From: JBASEY01 sp964404285
GTDB taxonomy: Bacteria > CSSED10-310
Direction: 5' to 3'
DNA: 64,000 nt
Assembly: GCA_964404285.1 (NCBI GenBank)
Contig: CAYOJK010000010.1
Location: 1-64,000, forward strand
Below the pieces are notes generated by a model. The model searched no databases and was not told where the DNA came from. It was given only the letters and a program-made list of their open reading frames with translations. The position numbers and the translations under genes were made by a program. Of the stretch, positions 25,541 through 35,071 are shown piece after piece. Numbering within the stretch: position 1 is the first letter of the stretch; each line of letters starts with the position of its first letter.

Positions 25541-27022
25541 TTATACCGTCGTCTGCTTAGGGCGGCGGAATAACCCAACAAAGGACACCAGCGCCCTGCG
25601 GGTTTTGTGCAGAAAAACCCTGACACCCTGCTCCCAAATTTGATCATAGGCGACGATCATGAATTTTCCGAAGGGTTTATTATCGTGATGCCGCAATAGA
25701 AAACCGACAATAGCAGGATGGTTCAAACGCGTCAGGCGCATCAGCCTGTTTAGAGGTGTTTGTTCGTGCTGTATAAAATCTTTGTTCATACATAACAGAT
25801 GGGGAGGAATTTCTTTACCGGATTCTTTATAGTCTTCATACAAACGTGTGCCCGGATAGAGCGTCAGAGAAAAAAGATCGATATTGAACGGTTTTTTAAG
25901 GTTCATCAAAACACGCACCGTTTCGGCGCGATCCTCATCGGTTTCGTATGGGTTATCAACGATCACATCGTATGTTCTGGCATGGAGCTTATTGGTAAAA
26001 TCATCCAGCACTGCGGCGGCTCTTTTAAAATCTGCGATGCTTTCAACACGTTTGAAGACACCTTGACTGATACGCTCGGATCCCGATTGAAGCCCCATTT
26101 GGATACCTATCAAGCCAGCGTCCACCAACATGGCGATGTTTTCGTGAGTGACTTTTTTAGGATGTAATAACACGCCGAAATAGGCGCCGGTCTTTTTGAA
26201 TTCTTGGCAAAACTCTTCGATCCAACCGGCCGGCTTGAAGAAAAAGGTGTCATCCATGATGGCGATAGTGTTCACAAATGGATAGGCAGATAATACCTCA
26301 CGAATTTCCGTCATAAAATGCTCAACCGACCTGAATCTGTTGGCCCAAGATGTTCCGAACAAGCGTTTCAGCGCATCGCTGCAACAGTAGGTACAGTGGT
26401 ATGGACATCCACGACCGCTCATGATGATATGACGCTGCTCACTCCACGGAAATCCCTGTCGAAACAGTTCTTGCGTAGCCGGTAAAACAGCGTTTTGAAC
26501 CAGTATCGAATGATCTTGGATCGAATTGTCCGGCATCGGCAAAGAATTTAAGTCTTCGATCATTTCCGGTGAATTTTTATACAGAGTACCGTTCACGGAA
26601 TACCAGAAATTATGTAAATCGCCGGGAATATTGCCGGATTGTATCGCCGCCATCAATGGCGCTATGGATTCTTCACCTTCGCCGACACAGACAAAATCCG
26701 CATATTGCAGACATTCTTCCGGTTCAAGGATGCAGTGAATACCACCCCAAATAATCGGAATATTCAGATTTTGTTTTATGATCTGAGTGACTTGTCGCGC
26801 CAGAGCCAAATGAACCGACATGACATTGATGCCGACAGCCAAACATTTTGATTGTTTTACCCACTGAACAACAGCCTTTTCTTGAGTTACAGTCAACAGA
26901 TCGAGCGGTTCACGATTCAACCATAAAACCTGTGTCGGTATATTTTGGGCTCGACAGCAGGCCGATATTTGCCTGATACCAAGATCGATAAATGAATTCT
27001 GAATCGAAATCAGGGCAAGCAT
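25541..27022 (-). CDS. B12-binding-type radical SAM protein
   Basis: The about 493-residue protein has an N-terminal Rossmann-like domain (VGINVMSVHLALARQV, IIWGGIHCILEPEECLQYAD, CVGEGEESI) and a radical SAM core with GRGCPYHCTYC (C206, C210, C213), MDDTFFFKP and MGLQSGSERI. The last 100 residues are basic and may contact membrane or tRNA. It is a different subfamily from the radical SAM gene at 13.8 kb. The open frame starts at a TTG 15 bases upstream; I take the first ATG (27022), though neither start has a convincing ribosome-binding site. The substrate is unknown. Confidence 0.83.
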   Translation of the reverse strand: MLALISIQNSFIDLGIRQISACCRAQNIPTQVLWLNREPLDLLTVTQEKAVVQWVKQSKCLAVGINVMSVHLALARQVTQIIKQNLNIPIIWGGIHCILEPEECLQYADFVCVGEGEESIAPLMAAIQSGNIPGDLHNFWYSVNGTLYKNSPEMIEDLNSLPMPDNSIQDHSILVQNAVLPATQELFRQGFPWSEQRHIIMSGRGCPYHCTYCCSDALKRLFGTSWANRFRSVEHFMTEIREVLSAYPFVNTIAIMDDTFFFKPAGWIEEFCQEFKKTGAYFGVLLHPKKVTHENIAMLVDAGLIGIQMGLQSGSERISQGVFKRVESIADFKRAAAVLDDFTNKLHARTYDVIVDNPYETDEDRAETVRVLMNLKKPFNIDLFSLTLYPGTRLYEDYKESGKEIPPHLLCMNKDFIQHEQTPLNRLMRLTRLNHPAIVGFLLRHHDNKPFGKFMIVAYDQIWEQGVRVFLHKTRRALVSFVGLFRRPKQTTV

Positions 27023-27279
27023 AATAGTTTTAACCAATCATATCAGAGAACAAATCTCAAGCATATTCTGACACTTCATCTTCAATTATTTGCCGATAGA
27101 GAACATCTGATCGGTTGTTCTTATAACTATACCATATCAAATTTTGATTTTAAAACGTCTCTTTTATTGTTATTGAACATTTTCGATAGATAACAAATCT
27201 TTTAAATTTTCCAACTTGTGAGAAACACTGGAAAAAAACGTTTTGAATAGGATAATGTAAAAAGACGGGAGGACCTTTG

Positions 27280-27796
27280 GTGCGCAATACAGTATTTCGA
27301 GTAATCGCTATTCTGATTTCTGTTCTGACAGCTCTATTATTGACAGAAGCCCTTTTATGGCTTCTGTTTCCGCTGCCGTTCGGCAAAAGTGTTCGGGTGA
27401 CCCTGGAACAAGATCTGCCAGGGTTATCTCCGGTCATAACCTATGATCGGAATGAAATCGGCTTACGATCCATCAGTATGCGTTCAAGGCAAAAACCCAC
27501 GGATACATTTCGAATTTTGTGCCTGGGCGCTTCGACAACCGATCAGCCGACACAAAACACGTCGGATACCTGGTCAGGCATCTTGGAAACCATGCTGAAT
27601 CAAAGGTATGCCGATACAAAATACCACATCGAAGTCGGCGCATACGGACGGGGAGGCGATATAATTCTTCATCTTAAATGCCTATGCCTGTCGAAGTGAA
27701 AAAGACGGCCACATGTATGTCGCGAAAATAGTGTTTCCCGTTGTAAGCGAAATGATAGATGCTGTTTTTATAAAAAAAGAAAACGTCACGCAATAA
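27280..27796 (+). pseudogene. Decayed SGNH-hydrolase-like gene
   Basis: A GTG at 27280, 7 bases after GGGAGG, opens a frame with a membrane helix (FRVIAILISVLTALLLTEAL) and then RILCLGASTTDQP, the nucleophile block of SGNH/GDSL hydrolases. This frame ends at 27699 after about 139 residues. A second frame, open from 27665 to the TAA at 27796, reads KDGHMYVAKIVFPVVSEMID, which looks like the C-terminal catalytic DxxH end of the same family. The about 150-residue middle is missing and the frames differ by one base, so the gene suffered an internal deletion and frameshift. Confidence 0.7.
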
Positions 27797-27849
27797 ACGG
27801 GGTGGCATTGCTTAAAGAATGTTTCAATTATTGATTGATTTTATGAAGA

Positions 27850-30111
27850 TTACTCCACGTCAGGAGCATAACGTGGCGGCTTCGGCTCAAAGAATGTATT
27901 GAATATTTTCAACAATCGCAGGATTTGCTTCGTGATCATCAAATAATTTCCAAGGATCGCGAAAAACAAAATATTCAACTGTGTTTTTGATTGTCCCGAC
28001 CAAATACGCTCAACCTCAAATTCATTTAAAGTCTTAGCCAGTTTTTGCAGTTCCGAATACTTGTGAATCAACTTGTCCGGGCTGACTTTGCGCTTGCTGC
28101 TGAACGCTGTAATGACACTTTCAAATATCTGATCGACCTGGTTTTTGACTTTATTCAAATCCTCAATTTGAACAGGAGTAAAACCTTCATGTTGGTTGCT
28201 GACATGCTTATGGGCCCGTGCAACGATATCACGGTGACCATCACTCAGTTTTTGTAGGCAGCGGACAGTTTGGCTGTATTCATAACTATATAGAGCATTT
28301 TCTTTCTGCAGAAGACGAAGAGCCTCAAAGACGTTGGCAGAAATAACATTGACCCATGATTGGATTTTTCTGACGTTTCGCCTTTCTTCGTTCAAGGCGA
28401 TTTCCTGTTGCCTGAATAGCGCCGCCAAGGCGCTATTCAAGGAAAGTCGAACTTCCTGATGCAAATAACTCATCTGATGAAAAATCGTTGGAACGACGGC
28501 TTCGGCGCTGTTGATCGTTCCTAAGTTAAAAATCTGATTTTCTTCGAAAGAAGACTCTTTTTTTACGTGATGTCGATGGTTTTTCCATAGTATCAGCCCG
28601 GCAAGCAACAGTAATTGCGCAAGGCCGAAAAATTTGAAATTGAATAGGGTAGATGCAAATGCAAACGCAAATGAAGAGGCTAAGAGGGCGGTCAGGAACC
28701 AGCCGCCGATAACGGTCAAAACACCAGTGACACGATAAACGGCGCTTGCCCGGCCCCAGGCGCGATCGGCAAAGGATGATCCCATAGCGACCATAAACAT
28801 GACATAGGTGGTGGACAGCGGGAGCTTGTTGGATGTCGCATAAGATATAATGACACTTGATACCATCAGGTTGACCGAGGCGCGAACCAGATCGAAAGAA
28901 TGTTGTCTTGTAAGGGTTCCGTCCCCAACAACCGTCGTATCTAGCCGTCGATCGACTTTCTGAAGCAATGAATCCGGCAGAATAAATTTGATCGTGTCAA
29001 TAAAGCTGATGGACATCCTGACGATCGTACGAGCTAAAAGCGTCGATTCGGCATGCTCAAACCGTTCCGATTGACTGCTCAACCCTAACTCCGTCCGTGA
29101 AAGAGCCCGGGCTTTACTGGAAAACCACAGTGTCGCTACCATAATCGCGCCTGCGCCTATCAGAAGATACCATTCTGTTTGGAATGGGGCGCCAAGCTGT
29201 TCCATAGTGGCTGTCATTGGATTGGGTAAAGATTTGGCAATTTTCAATGAGTGAAAACCTGCTAATGGAACACCGATGAAATTGACCAAGTCATTAGCAG
29301 CAAATGACATAGCGATAGCAAACGTGCCAACCAAAATAACAGGTTTGAAAACATTGACTTTAAAGAAAATAAGACACTGAAGAATAAACCCGGAAGCAAG
29401 AGCCATGAAGAAAAGAATCGTCATGGTATTGGACTCAATCCAAGCAAGCCTTTCCGGAGTCACGAAAACAGATCCTCGAGTTCCCCTTATCAAGATAAAA
29501 TAAGAGATAAAACTCAATGCGATTCCACCCCAAATCGCTCCATACCGTTTCATCCGGATGCGATAATCAAACGTGAAAATCATTCGAGTTATAAACTGAA
29601 TAATAGAGCCGGCAATAAATGCGATCAGGATCGACAACAAAATGCCCAGAATCATCGTGATGGCTTTGTTGGTATTGATGTATTGACCCAATAGAGCAAA
29701 ATCGCCGTTTTGCTTTTTGATTTTCCAGATCGATACGGCCACGGTTGAGCCGAGCAGTTCAAAAACGATCGAAACGGTTGTAGAGGTAGGAAGGCCGAAT
29801 GTATTGAACAAATCTAACAAGATAATATCCGAAATCATTACCGCTACAAACAATACAAGCAGCTCCGGCATTGTAAAAAATTCTGGATGAAAAACACCCT
29901 TTCGAGCGATTTCCATCATTCCGCTACTAAATGTGACGCCAGCAAATATGCCCAGGCTGGCAACCGTCATGACGACATAACGGGGGGCAGCTCGGGAACC
30001 AATAGCGGCATTCATGAAATTGGCAGCGTCATTACCGATGCCGACAATCAGGTCTATAGACGCGAAAATCATTAAAAACGCAACTGTTGGATAAAAAAGC
30101 TCCAAACTCAT
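27850..30111 (-). CDS. PiT-family inorganic phosphate transporter with long cytoplasmic tail
   Basis: The 753-residue protein imports phosphate with a cation (H+ or Na+). It carries both PiT repeats: GIGNDAANFMNAAIGSRAA near the N terminus with FGLPTSTT, and SFAANDLVNFIGVPLAGFHS with NKLPLSTTY further on. About ten membrane helices lie in the first 500 residues. The remaining about 250 residues (from KNHRHHVKKESS) are predicted helical and soluble, resembling a PhoU-like bundle, absent from the about 500-residue E. coli PitA. ATG at 30111 with GAGGG 6 bases upstream. No pho-box was recognised. Confidence 0.9.
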   Translation of the reverse strand: MSLELFYPTVAFLMIFASIDLIVGIGNDAANFMNAAIGSRAAPRYVVMTVASLGIFAGVTFSSGMMEIARKGVFHPEFFTMPELLVLFVAVMISDIILLDLFNTFGLPTSTTVSIVFELLGSTVAVSIWKIKKQNGDFALLGQYINTNKAITMILGILLSILIAFIAGSIIQFITRMIFTFDYRIRMKRYGAIWGGIALSFISYFILIRGTRGSVFVTPERLAWIESNTMTILFFMALASGFILQCLIFFKVNVFKPVILVGTFAIAMSFAANDLVNFIGVPLAGFHSLKIAKSLPNPMTATMEQLGAPFQTEWYLLIGAGAIMVATLWFSSKARALSRTELGLSSQSERFEHAESTLLARTIVRMSISFIDTIKFILPDSLLQKVDRRLDTTVVGDGTLTRQHSFDLVRASVNLMVSSVIISYATSNKLPLSTTYVMFMVAMGSSFADRAWGRASAVYRVTGVLTVIGGWFLTALLASSFAFAFASTLFNFKFFGLAQLLLLAGLILWKNHRHHVKKESSFEENQIFNLGTINSAEAVVPTIFHQMSYLHQEVRLSLNSALAALFRQQEIALNEERRNVRKIQSWVNVISANVFEALRLLQKENALYSYEYSQTVRCLQKLSDGHRDIVARAHKHVSNQHEGFTPVQIEDLNKVKNQVDQIFESVITAFSSKRKVSPDKLIHKYSELQKLAKTLNEFEVERIWSGQSKTQLNILFFAILGNYLMITKQILRLLKIFNTFFEPKPPRYAPDVE

Positions 30112-30248
30112 TGAGTTCCCTCAGACAAAGGAAAAAAACCTTTTTCTGAATATCATAAAAATGAAAAATGTAAAAGAGAACTGGGAAAAATATCGATGGA
30201 AATAAAAAAAATGGCCACCAACAACCACAAGACAACGTGTTTTCGATT

Positions 30249-33200
30249 TTAGGCTATTCTTTGTCCTTTCAATCTCGCCCCAACAAGCTTCGATACTCCA
30301 GGCTCTTCCATTGTGACCCCGTACAGCGTATCAGCGACTTCCATCGTCATCGGGTTATGAGTGATCAGCACAATTTGGGTTGTTTCCGCCAAGGATTGTA
30401 AAAAATTCGTGAAGCGAGCTATGTTATGCTCATCCAACGGAGCGTCCACTTCATCCAGAAAAAGCAACGGTGACGGCCGATATTTGAAGCCGGCCAGCAG
30501 CAGAGCCAGCGCAGAAAGCGCTTTTTCGCCCCCTGACAGCAAGTCGATAGACCTGGCGCGTTTTCCCGGCGGTTTACAAACAATATCGACACCGGATTCC
30601 AACGGGTCATTCGGATCCGTCATCTCCAACATGGCCTCCCCACCCCCAAACAAACCTTGAAAAATAATTCCAAAATGTTCTGTTACAACATCGAATGCTT
30701 CGATAAAGCGTGTTTTGCTGGTTCGATTGATTTGTAGAATAGTCGTTCTCAACGATTGAACAGCATGTTCCAAATCCTGTAACTGTTCATCCAGAAATCG
30801 GCTTCGTTCAACCATTTCGCGGTGTTCCTGTTCCGCGCCTAGATTGACATCAGAAAACAGTGAAACACTTTGCTGGAGAACCTCGATCCGCTGTTTCCAA
30901 TCCTCTATTTCCGTATCATCGGGAAGGCGCCCCAAGTTTTCAGCTTCTTCCACGGGATTCCAAGCCAGACCTTCAAACAGGGATTCCTGAGCAGATTCCA
31001 ATGACGCTCGTTTTACACGAATATCGGCAAGCTCACGTTCCAACGCACGGTCCGCCTGCTCCAACTCAGCCAACTGCGCTGCGGTGTCCTGCCTGGCTTG
31101 ATTGCTCTGCTCCAATTGCGATTTCAACGTTTCCAATCGGGTTTTACGAACCGGCGCATCAGCAACTAATGCTTCCAATTCCGTCAACAATTCCTTGCGC
31201 CGAGCCTCCTCAACAATAACCTGCTCATGCTTCGCTTTGGCCTGACGCCGGTGCTGGTCAGCTATCTTTTCCAGTCGACCGATTTCATTCTGCAAACGTG
31301 CCTGCTCCCGCTGCACAAATTCAGCTCTGTCAGCAGTCGATCGAGCCGCTATCCGCTTTTCCGTCACCTCATCGCGAAGAGCCACACTCGCCTTGTCCGC
31401 CTGTTCCAATATCGACTCAAGTTTGTTGAGATTCTCCGATATATCCGTTTGCGCCCCCAATTTTTCCAAAGTCTGCCGCCACGTTTCAAGCCTCTGCTCA
31501 ATGCCGCTCATTTCTTCGATTAAATTCTTTTTTTCCTTTGTTACAGCAGCCTGACGACGGGAAATCTCATCCAATGCGTTTCTTCTATGCGATAACTCAC
31601 CATTGGCAATAGCCAGTTGTTGAGTTGTATAGGCAGATTTTTGCTGAATATCCGTCCAGACCGCGACGACTTTCTGAAGTTGGCCGTCGCAATTTTGATA
31701 AATCTCTATCGCCGTTTGCTCATTATGTAACCTATCGGCCACCTTGTTTTTCAGATCGATAATTTCTTTTCGCCTGCGTCGATATATCGGTCTATTGTCG
31801 ATCGATCTGCCAAAAGTGCGCACCCTTCCCGGTCCCCATAGCAAGCCATCAGGCGTTACAATTATTGTCTCGGGATTATCTGCCGCCGCTCCGGCAGCGG
31901 TTTCAGCATCCGGCGCCCAAAAGACTCCCGCCAATAAATCGTCAAATATCGGCTTAAACTCATCCGCTGTTGAAACACAATCAACCAGAGCTTTCAGCCC
32001 CAACGGCGCCTGCACAATTTTGCCTGGAAAAACATTGGCTTCCGACACGTGTCTTACCGTAACACGTCCGGGTGGCATTTCAGCCAAAAAACGACAGATT
32101 TCATCAAATTCGGCTGCACCGGAAACGATGATATCCTGTAAACGCGAATACAATGCAGCAGTGACGGCTTCTTCGTATTCATCAGGAGTGTCGTAGATGT
32201 CTGCTAGTGTGCCAACGATGGAAGCAATTTCTGGTTTGGCATTAGACGAGCGTGGAAACCGCTTTAAAACATGTTTTACACCGGCGTCCAATCCTTCGCC
32301 GACAGCATCGATTTCCTGTAACGACTCAAGGCGCGATTGCAGAGAAAGGCGCTCTTTTTCAATGCTTCGCACGCGATCACCGGCTTCTTTTAGAGCCTGT
32401 GTCGCCTTGTCTTTATCAACTGCGACAACCTGACAGTGTTCGTGCAAAGCGCTCATTTCCGTTTCAAGCCGCGCTATCTTCTCCTTCAGGTCAGCTAATC
32501 CTCTAGACGCGTCCTGCTGATTTCCGATCAGATGTTCATTTTCCTGGACCAACTCCGTTTGACGTTGCATAAGATAGTGTAATCTCTCAGTTCCTCCCTG
32601 TATTTTATTGCGCAAATCGGAGCTTTCAGTGATTTGTTTCAGACGTCTTGCCCGCGCATTCACCAGTTGTTCACGAAGTTGACGAATCTGAGCATCTTTG
32701 TCCCGGCGTTTTGTCTCGAGCGTGTCCACTTCATCCGCAACGACCTGGGCTCGATCCGCCAGCACATTTAGTTCTTGGTCAAGATTGGTGGCTTGTTTCT
32801 TTAAATCAACGTACTGGCGATCCAGCAAGAGCGCCTCGGCCTGCTCTGTCTCGATTTCCAATTTGAGTTCTTGTTGTCGATCATCAAAATCTTTGATCCT
32901 GTTTTCAAGATAATCGATTCGATTCTCGATTTGATCAAAGGATTCTGCAGTCTTGCGCAACGTATTCTGCGCCGTGTCGACACCTTTATGGCATTCCTGA
33001 AGCGCCGCCGACTGCAGAGCGATCTGCGCCGCGGTGCGGGCTGAGACATTTTCCAGATGCTCGGTTTGAGTTGACAAATCGTTTAATTCTCGTTGAATTT
33101 TGGCATAACGGGCGCCGGAAAGCACTTTTTGAAGATCTTCGAGTTCCGTTTTAAGTGTTCGATATTTTATGGCTTTCCGAGCTTGGCGTGCGAGCGAAGC

Positions 33201-33869
33201 TCGTCTTGAATGAACCTCGGAAATAATATCCCTGACTCGAGAAAGATTGTTTTCTGTTGAGGCCAACTGAGATAAAGCCTCTTTTTTCCGAACTTTGAAC
33301 TTTTCAATGCCGGCAATCTGTTCGATAAACCCCCGCCGTTCTTCCGGCCGTGCCGTTACCAAAGCATCCACTCGCCCTTGCTCAATAAGGGAATAAGCTC
33401 CTCTGCCAACACCGGTATCCAGAAAAAGATCAGTAATATCTTTTAAGCGACAAGGAACACGATTGATCAGATATTCACTCTCACCACTACGATACAGCCG
33501 CCGCGTGACGGCAATTTCTTCATACGTTAAGGGAAGAAGCCCAGCCGGCGTATCGATGGTCAATGTCACTTCAGCCATTCCGACCGGTTTTCGTTTTGCA
33601 GAACCATTAAAAATGACATCCGACATGGAACGTGCCCGCATTTGACTAGGCCCTTGCTCACCTAAAACCCAGCGTAACGCATCCAATATATTCGATTTGC
33701 CGCAACCATTCGGCCCGACAATAGCACAAATCGCGTCTTCAAAAGACAATTGCGTACTGTCAGAAAACGATTTAAAGCCCTGTAATGACAGCTTTTTAAA
33801 TCGAATTGTCCGGACAGGCGCTAGCTCCCTATCATTTGCCGAGGCTTCGGCGCTGATTGGTTGGTTCAA
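30249..33869 (-). CDS. smc: Chromosome segregation protein SMC
   Basis: SMC is the ATP-driven chromosome organiser. The about 1206-residue protein has Walker A GPNGCGKSN (about 52-60), two long coiled coils, a hinge in the middle (PEIASIVGTLADIYDTPDEY to NPETIIVTPDGLLWGPG), the signature LLSGGEKALSALALLLAG and Walker B PLLFLDEVDAPLD. The open frame can be extended nine codons to another TTG at 33896, but the TTG at 33869 has GAGGG 9 bases upstream; no ATG is available near the N terminus. The N-terminal extension of about 20 residues before FKKLSLQGFKSF is longer than usual. The PiT gene follows on the same strand after about 140 bases. Confidence 0.95.
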   Translation of the reverse strand: MNQPISAEASANDRELAPVRTIRFKKLSLQGFKSFSDSTQLSFEDAICAIVGPNGCGKSNILDALRWVLGEQGPSQMRARSMSDVIFNGSAKRKPVGMAEVTLTIDTPAGLLPLTYEEIAVTRRLYRSGESEYLINRVPCRLKDITDLFLDTGVGRGAYSLIEQGRVDALVTARPEERRGFIEQIAGIEKFKVRKKEALSQLASTENNLSRVRDIISEVHSRRASLARQARKAIKYRTLKTELEDLQKVLSGARYAKIQRELNDLSTQTEHLENVSARTAAQIALQSAALQECHKGVDTAQNTLRKTAESFDQIENRIDYLENRIKDFDDRQQELKLEIETEQAEALLLDRQYVDLKKQATNLDQELNVLADRAQVVADEVDTLETKRRDKDAQIRQLREQLVNARARRLKQITESSDLRNKIQGGTERLHYLMQRQTELVQENEHLIGNQQDASRGLADLKEKIARLETEMSALHEHCQVVAVDKDKATQALKEAGDRVRSIEKERLSLQSRLESLQEIDAVGEGLDAGVKHVLKRFPRSSNAKPEIASIVGTLADIYDTPDEYEEAVTAALYSRLQDIIVSGAAEFDEICRFLAEMPPGRVTVRHVSEANVFPGKIVQAPLGLKALVDCVSTADEFKPIFDDLLAGVFWAPDAETAAGAAADNPETIIVTPDGLLWGPGRVRTFGRSIDNRPIYRRRRKEIIDLKNKVADRLHNEQTAIEIYQNCDGQLQKVVAVWTDIQQKSAYTTQQLAIANGELSHRRNALDEISRRQAAVTKEKKNLIEEMSGIEQRLETWRQTLEKLGAQTDISENLNKLESILEQADKASVALRDEVTEKRIAARSTADRAEFVQREQARLQNEIGRLEKIADQHRRQAKAKHEQVIVEEARRKELLTELEALVADAPVRKTRLETLKSQLEQSNQARQDTAAQLAELEQADRALERELADIRVKRASLESAQESLFEGLAWNPVEEAENLGRLPDDTEIEDWKQRIEVLQQSVSLFSDVNLGAEQEHREMVERSRFLDEQLQDLEHAVQSLRTTILQINRTSKTRFIEAFDVVTEHFGIIFQGLFGGGEAMLEMTDPNDPLESGVDIVCKPPGKRARSIDLLSGGEKALSALALLLAGFKYRPSPLLFLDEVDAPLDEHNIARFTNFLQSLAETTQIVLITHNPMTMEVADTLYGVTMEEPGVSKLVGARLKGQRIA

Positions 33870-34322
33870 AGAATTATTTCCCTCACAAGCTTGCAAAAAA
33901 CCTTGACGCTAACTATATATATACTTATATAGTGCCTAAAACTCAATATGATGTGGTTGTTGAGCCGATTATTTCCTTCATTGAATAATTCGTATATCTC
34001 TGTAATGCGCACCTCATGCCTTAGAAAACTCGAAACAGTATCCTGTTCTTCTTCATCGTTCTTTTCTGCAGTAATATTTTTTTATGAATCGAGCGGTTTT
34101 TATGTCAATATCGATATATTTTGAAGCATGGTTATTTCTCTTGATTGCGCAGATTTTCGCGAGATTGTGGGTTGTTTGTTATTTTTTTTTTTGAGATTGC
34201 CGTATATGTTTAAGATAAAAAGCCTTAGCTTCTTTAAAACAAACATTGCCGCTTATCTTTTTGCCTTTTGAAATCAGCATAATATTTGACTCTTATTCGT
34301 GTAATCGTTAAGTTAAGGAGTG
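33870..34322. other. Intergenic region between divergent smc and CpoB-like genes
   Basis: About 450 A+T-rich bases hold the candidate smc promoters and several T tracts (34178-34192 includes a long T run). I see no open frame with coding character, no tRNA and no strong hairpin. The plus-strand promoter for 34323 should be here; TTGACT at 34286-34291 lies too close to the start codon to be a convincing -35. Confidence 0.6.
33918..33946 (-). promoter_or_regulatory. Candidate smc promoter
   Basis: On the minus strand TTGAGT (33941-33946), 17 bases, TATATA (33918-33923), in an A+T-rich tract about 50 bases before the chosen TTG start. A second possible pair (TTGACA 34103-34108, CATAAA 34081-34086) lies further upstream. 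Confidence 0.45.
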
Positions 34323-35051
34323 ATGGAAAGAAAAATAACCTCACAGTTACGGATCGTTTCAATGGTAGTAGCGACAGTGTTATGTGCGGGGTGTGTATCG
34401 ACTGATTTAGTGCAAACGATGATGAAAGATATTGATCGTTTAAAGGCTCAGAATGCATCGTTGCGCCAGGACGTGAGTGCATTGAGCCTTGAAGTCGAGG
34501 CTTTAAAAGAACGTTCTGAGGACGAAGTTGAGGTCGAAGATACTGGTTCAACAGAAGAGAGTGTCACAGAAGATCCGGTGGACTTGGATAGTGTTGTTGA
34601 AGAAGTTGAGGTGATGGAGGAAGAAAAGGCGTCTCCCGGAAGGCTGAATGCGGAAGAAGTTTATGCAACAGCTCAAGGATTATATGCTCAAAGCCGCTAT
34701 CGAGAGGCTTATCAGGCGTTCAATCAAGCATCATTTTTGGATCAGGACGAAGAGTTTTTGGGACGTTGTCATTATTGGATGGGTGAGTGCATGTTCGCTC
34801 AAGGAGCATATCAACGTGCCTTGGATCATTTTGGTATGGTTTTTGGAAAACACAGCCAATCGTCGAAGGCATCGGACGCTTTGCTGAAAATTGGGTTTAC
34901 ATATTATGAGATGAACAATTATAATGGAGCAAGGCAGGCGCTGAACGAGTTTTTGAGCCGTTATCCGGATCATCGCGCAGCGTCTCTTGCAAAGGAACGG
35001 TTGAATCGGATGTCATATAAGGAGTCCGATAAGGCCGGAAGAGATCATTAA
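34323..35051 (+). CDS. CpoB/YbgF-like coiled-coil and TPR lipoprotein
   Basis: The about 242-residue protein has an N-terminal export helix ending VLCAGC (a slightly atypical lipobox, Cys24). It continues with a short coiled coil (DIDRLKAQNASLRQDVSALS), a very acidic linker (about 60-100), and three TPR-like repeats (YATAQGLYAQSRYREAYQAF, ALDHFGMVFGKHSQSSKASD, ARQALNEFLSRYPDHRAASL). This is the layout of CpoB, which coordinates outer-membrane constriction with peptidoglycan synthesis via Tol-Pal; no tol genes are nearby. AAGGAG stands only 2 bases before ATG 34323 (a GTG precedes it directly), so the start is somewhat uncertain. Confidence 0.75.
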   Translation: MERKITSQLRIVSMVVATVLCAGCVSTDLVQTMMKDIDRLKAQNASLRQDVSALSLEVEALKERSEDEVEVEDTGSTEESVTEDPVDLDSVVEEVEVMEEEKASPGRLNAEEVYATAQGLYAQSRYREAYQAFNQASFLDQDEEFLGRCHYWMGECMFAQGAYQRALDHFGMVFGKHSQSSKASDALLKIGFTYYEMNNYNGARQALNEFLSRYPDHRAASLAKERLNRMSYKESDKAGRDH

Positions 35052-35071
35052 TGGGAAGAGGAGAATCGATT

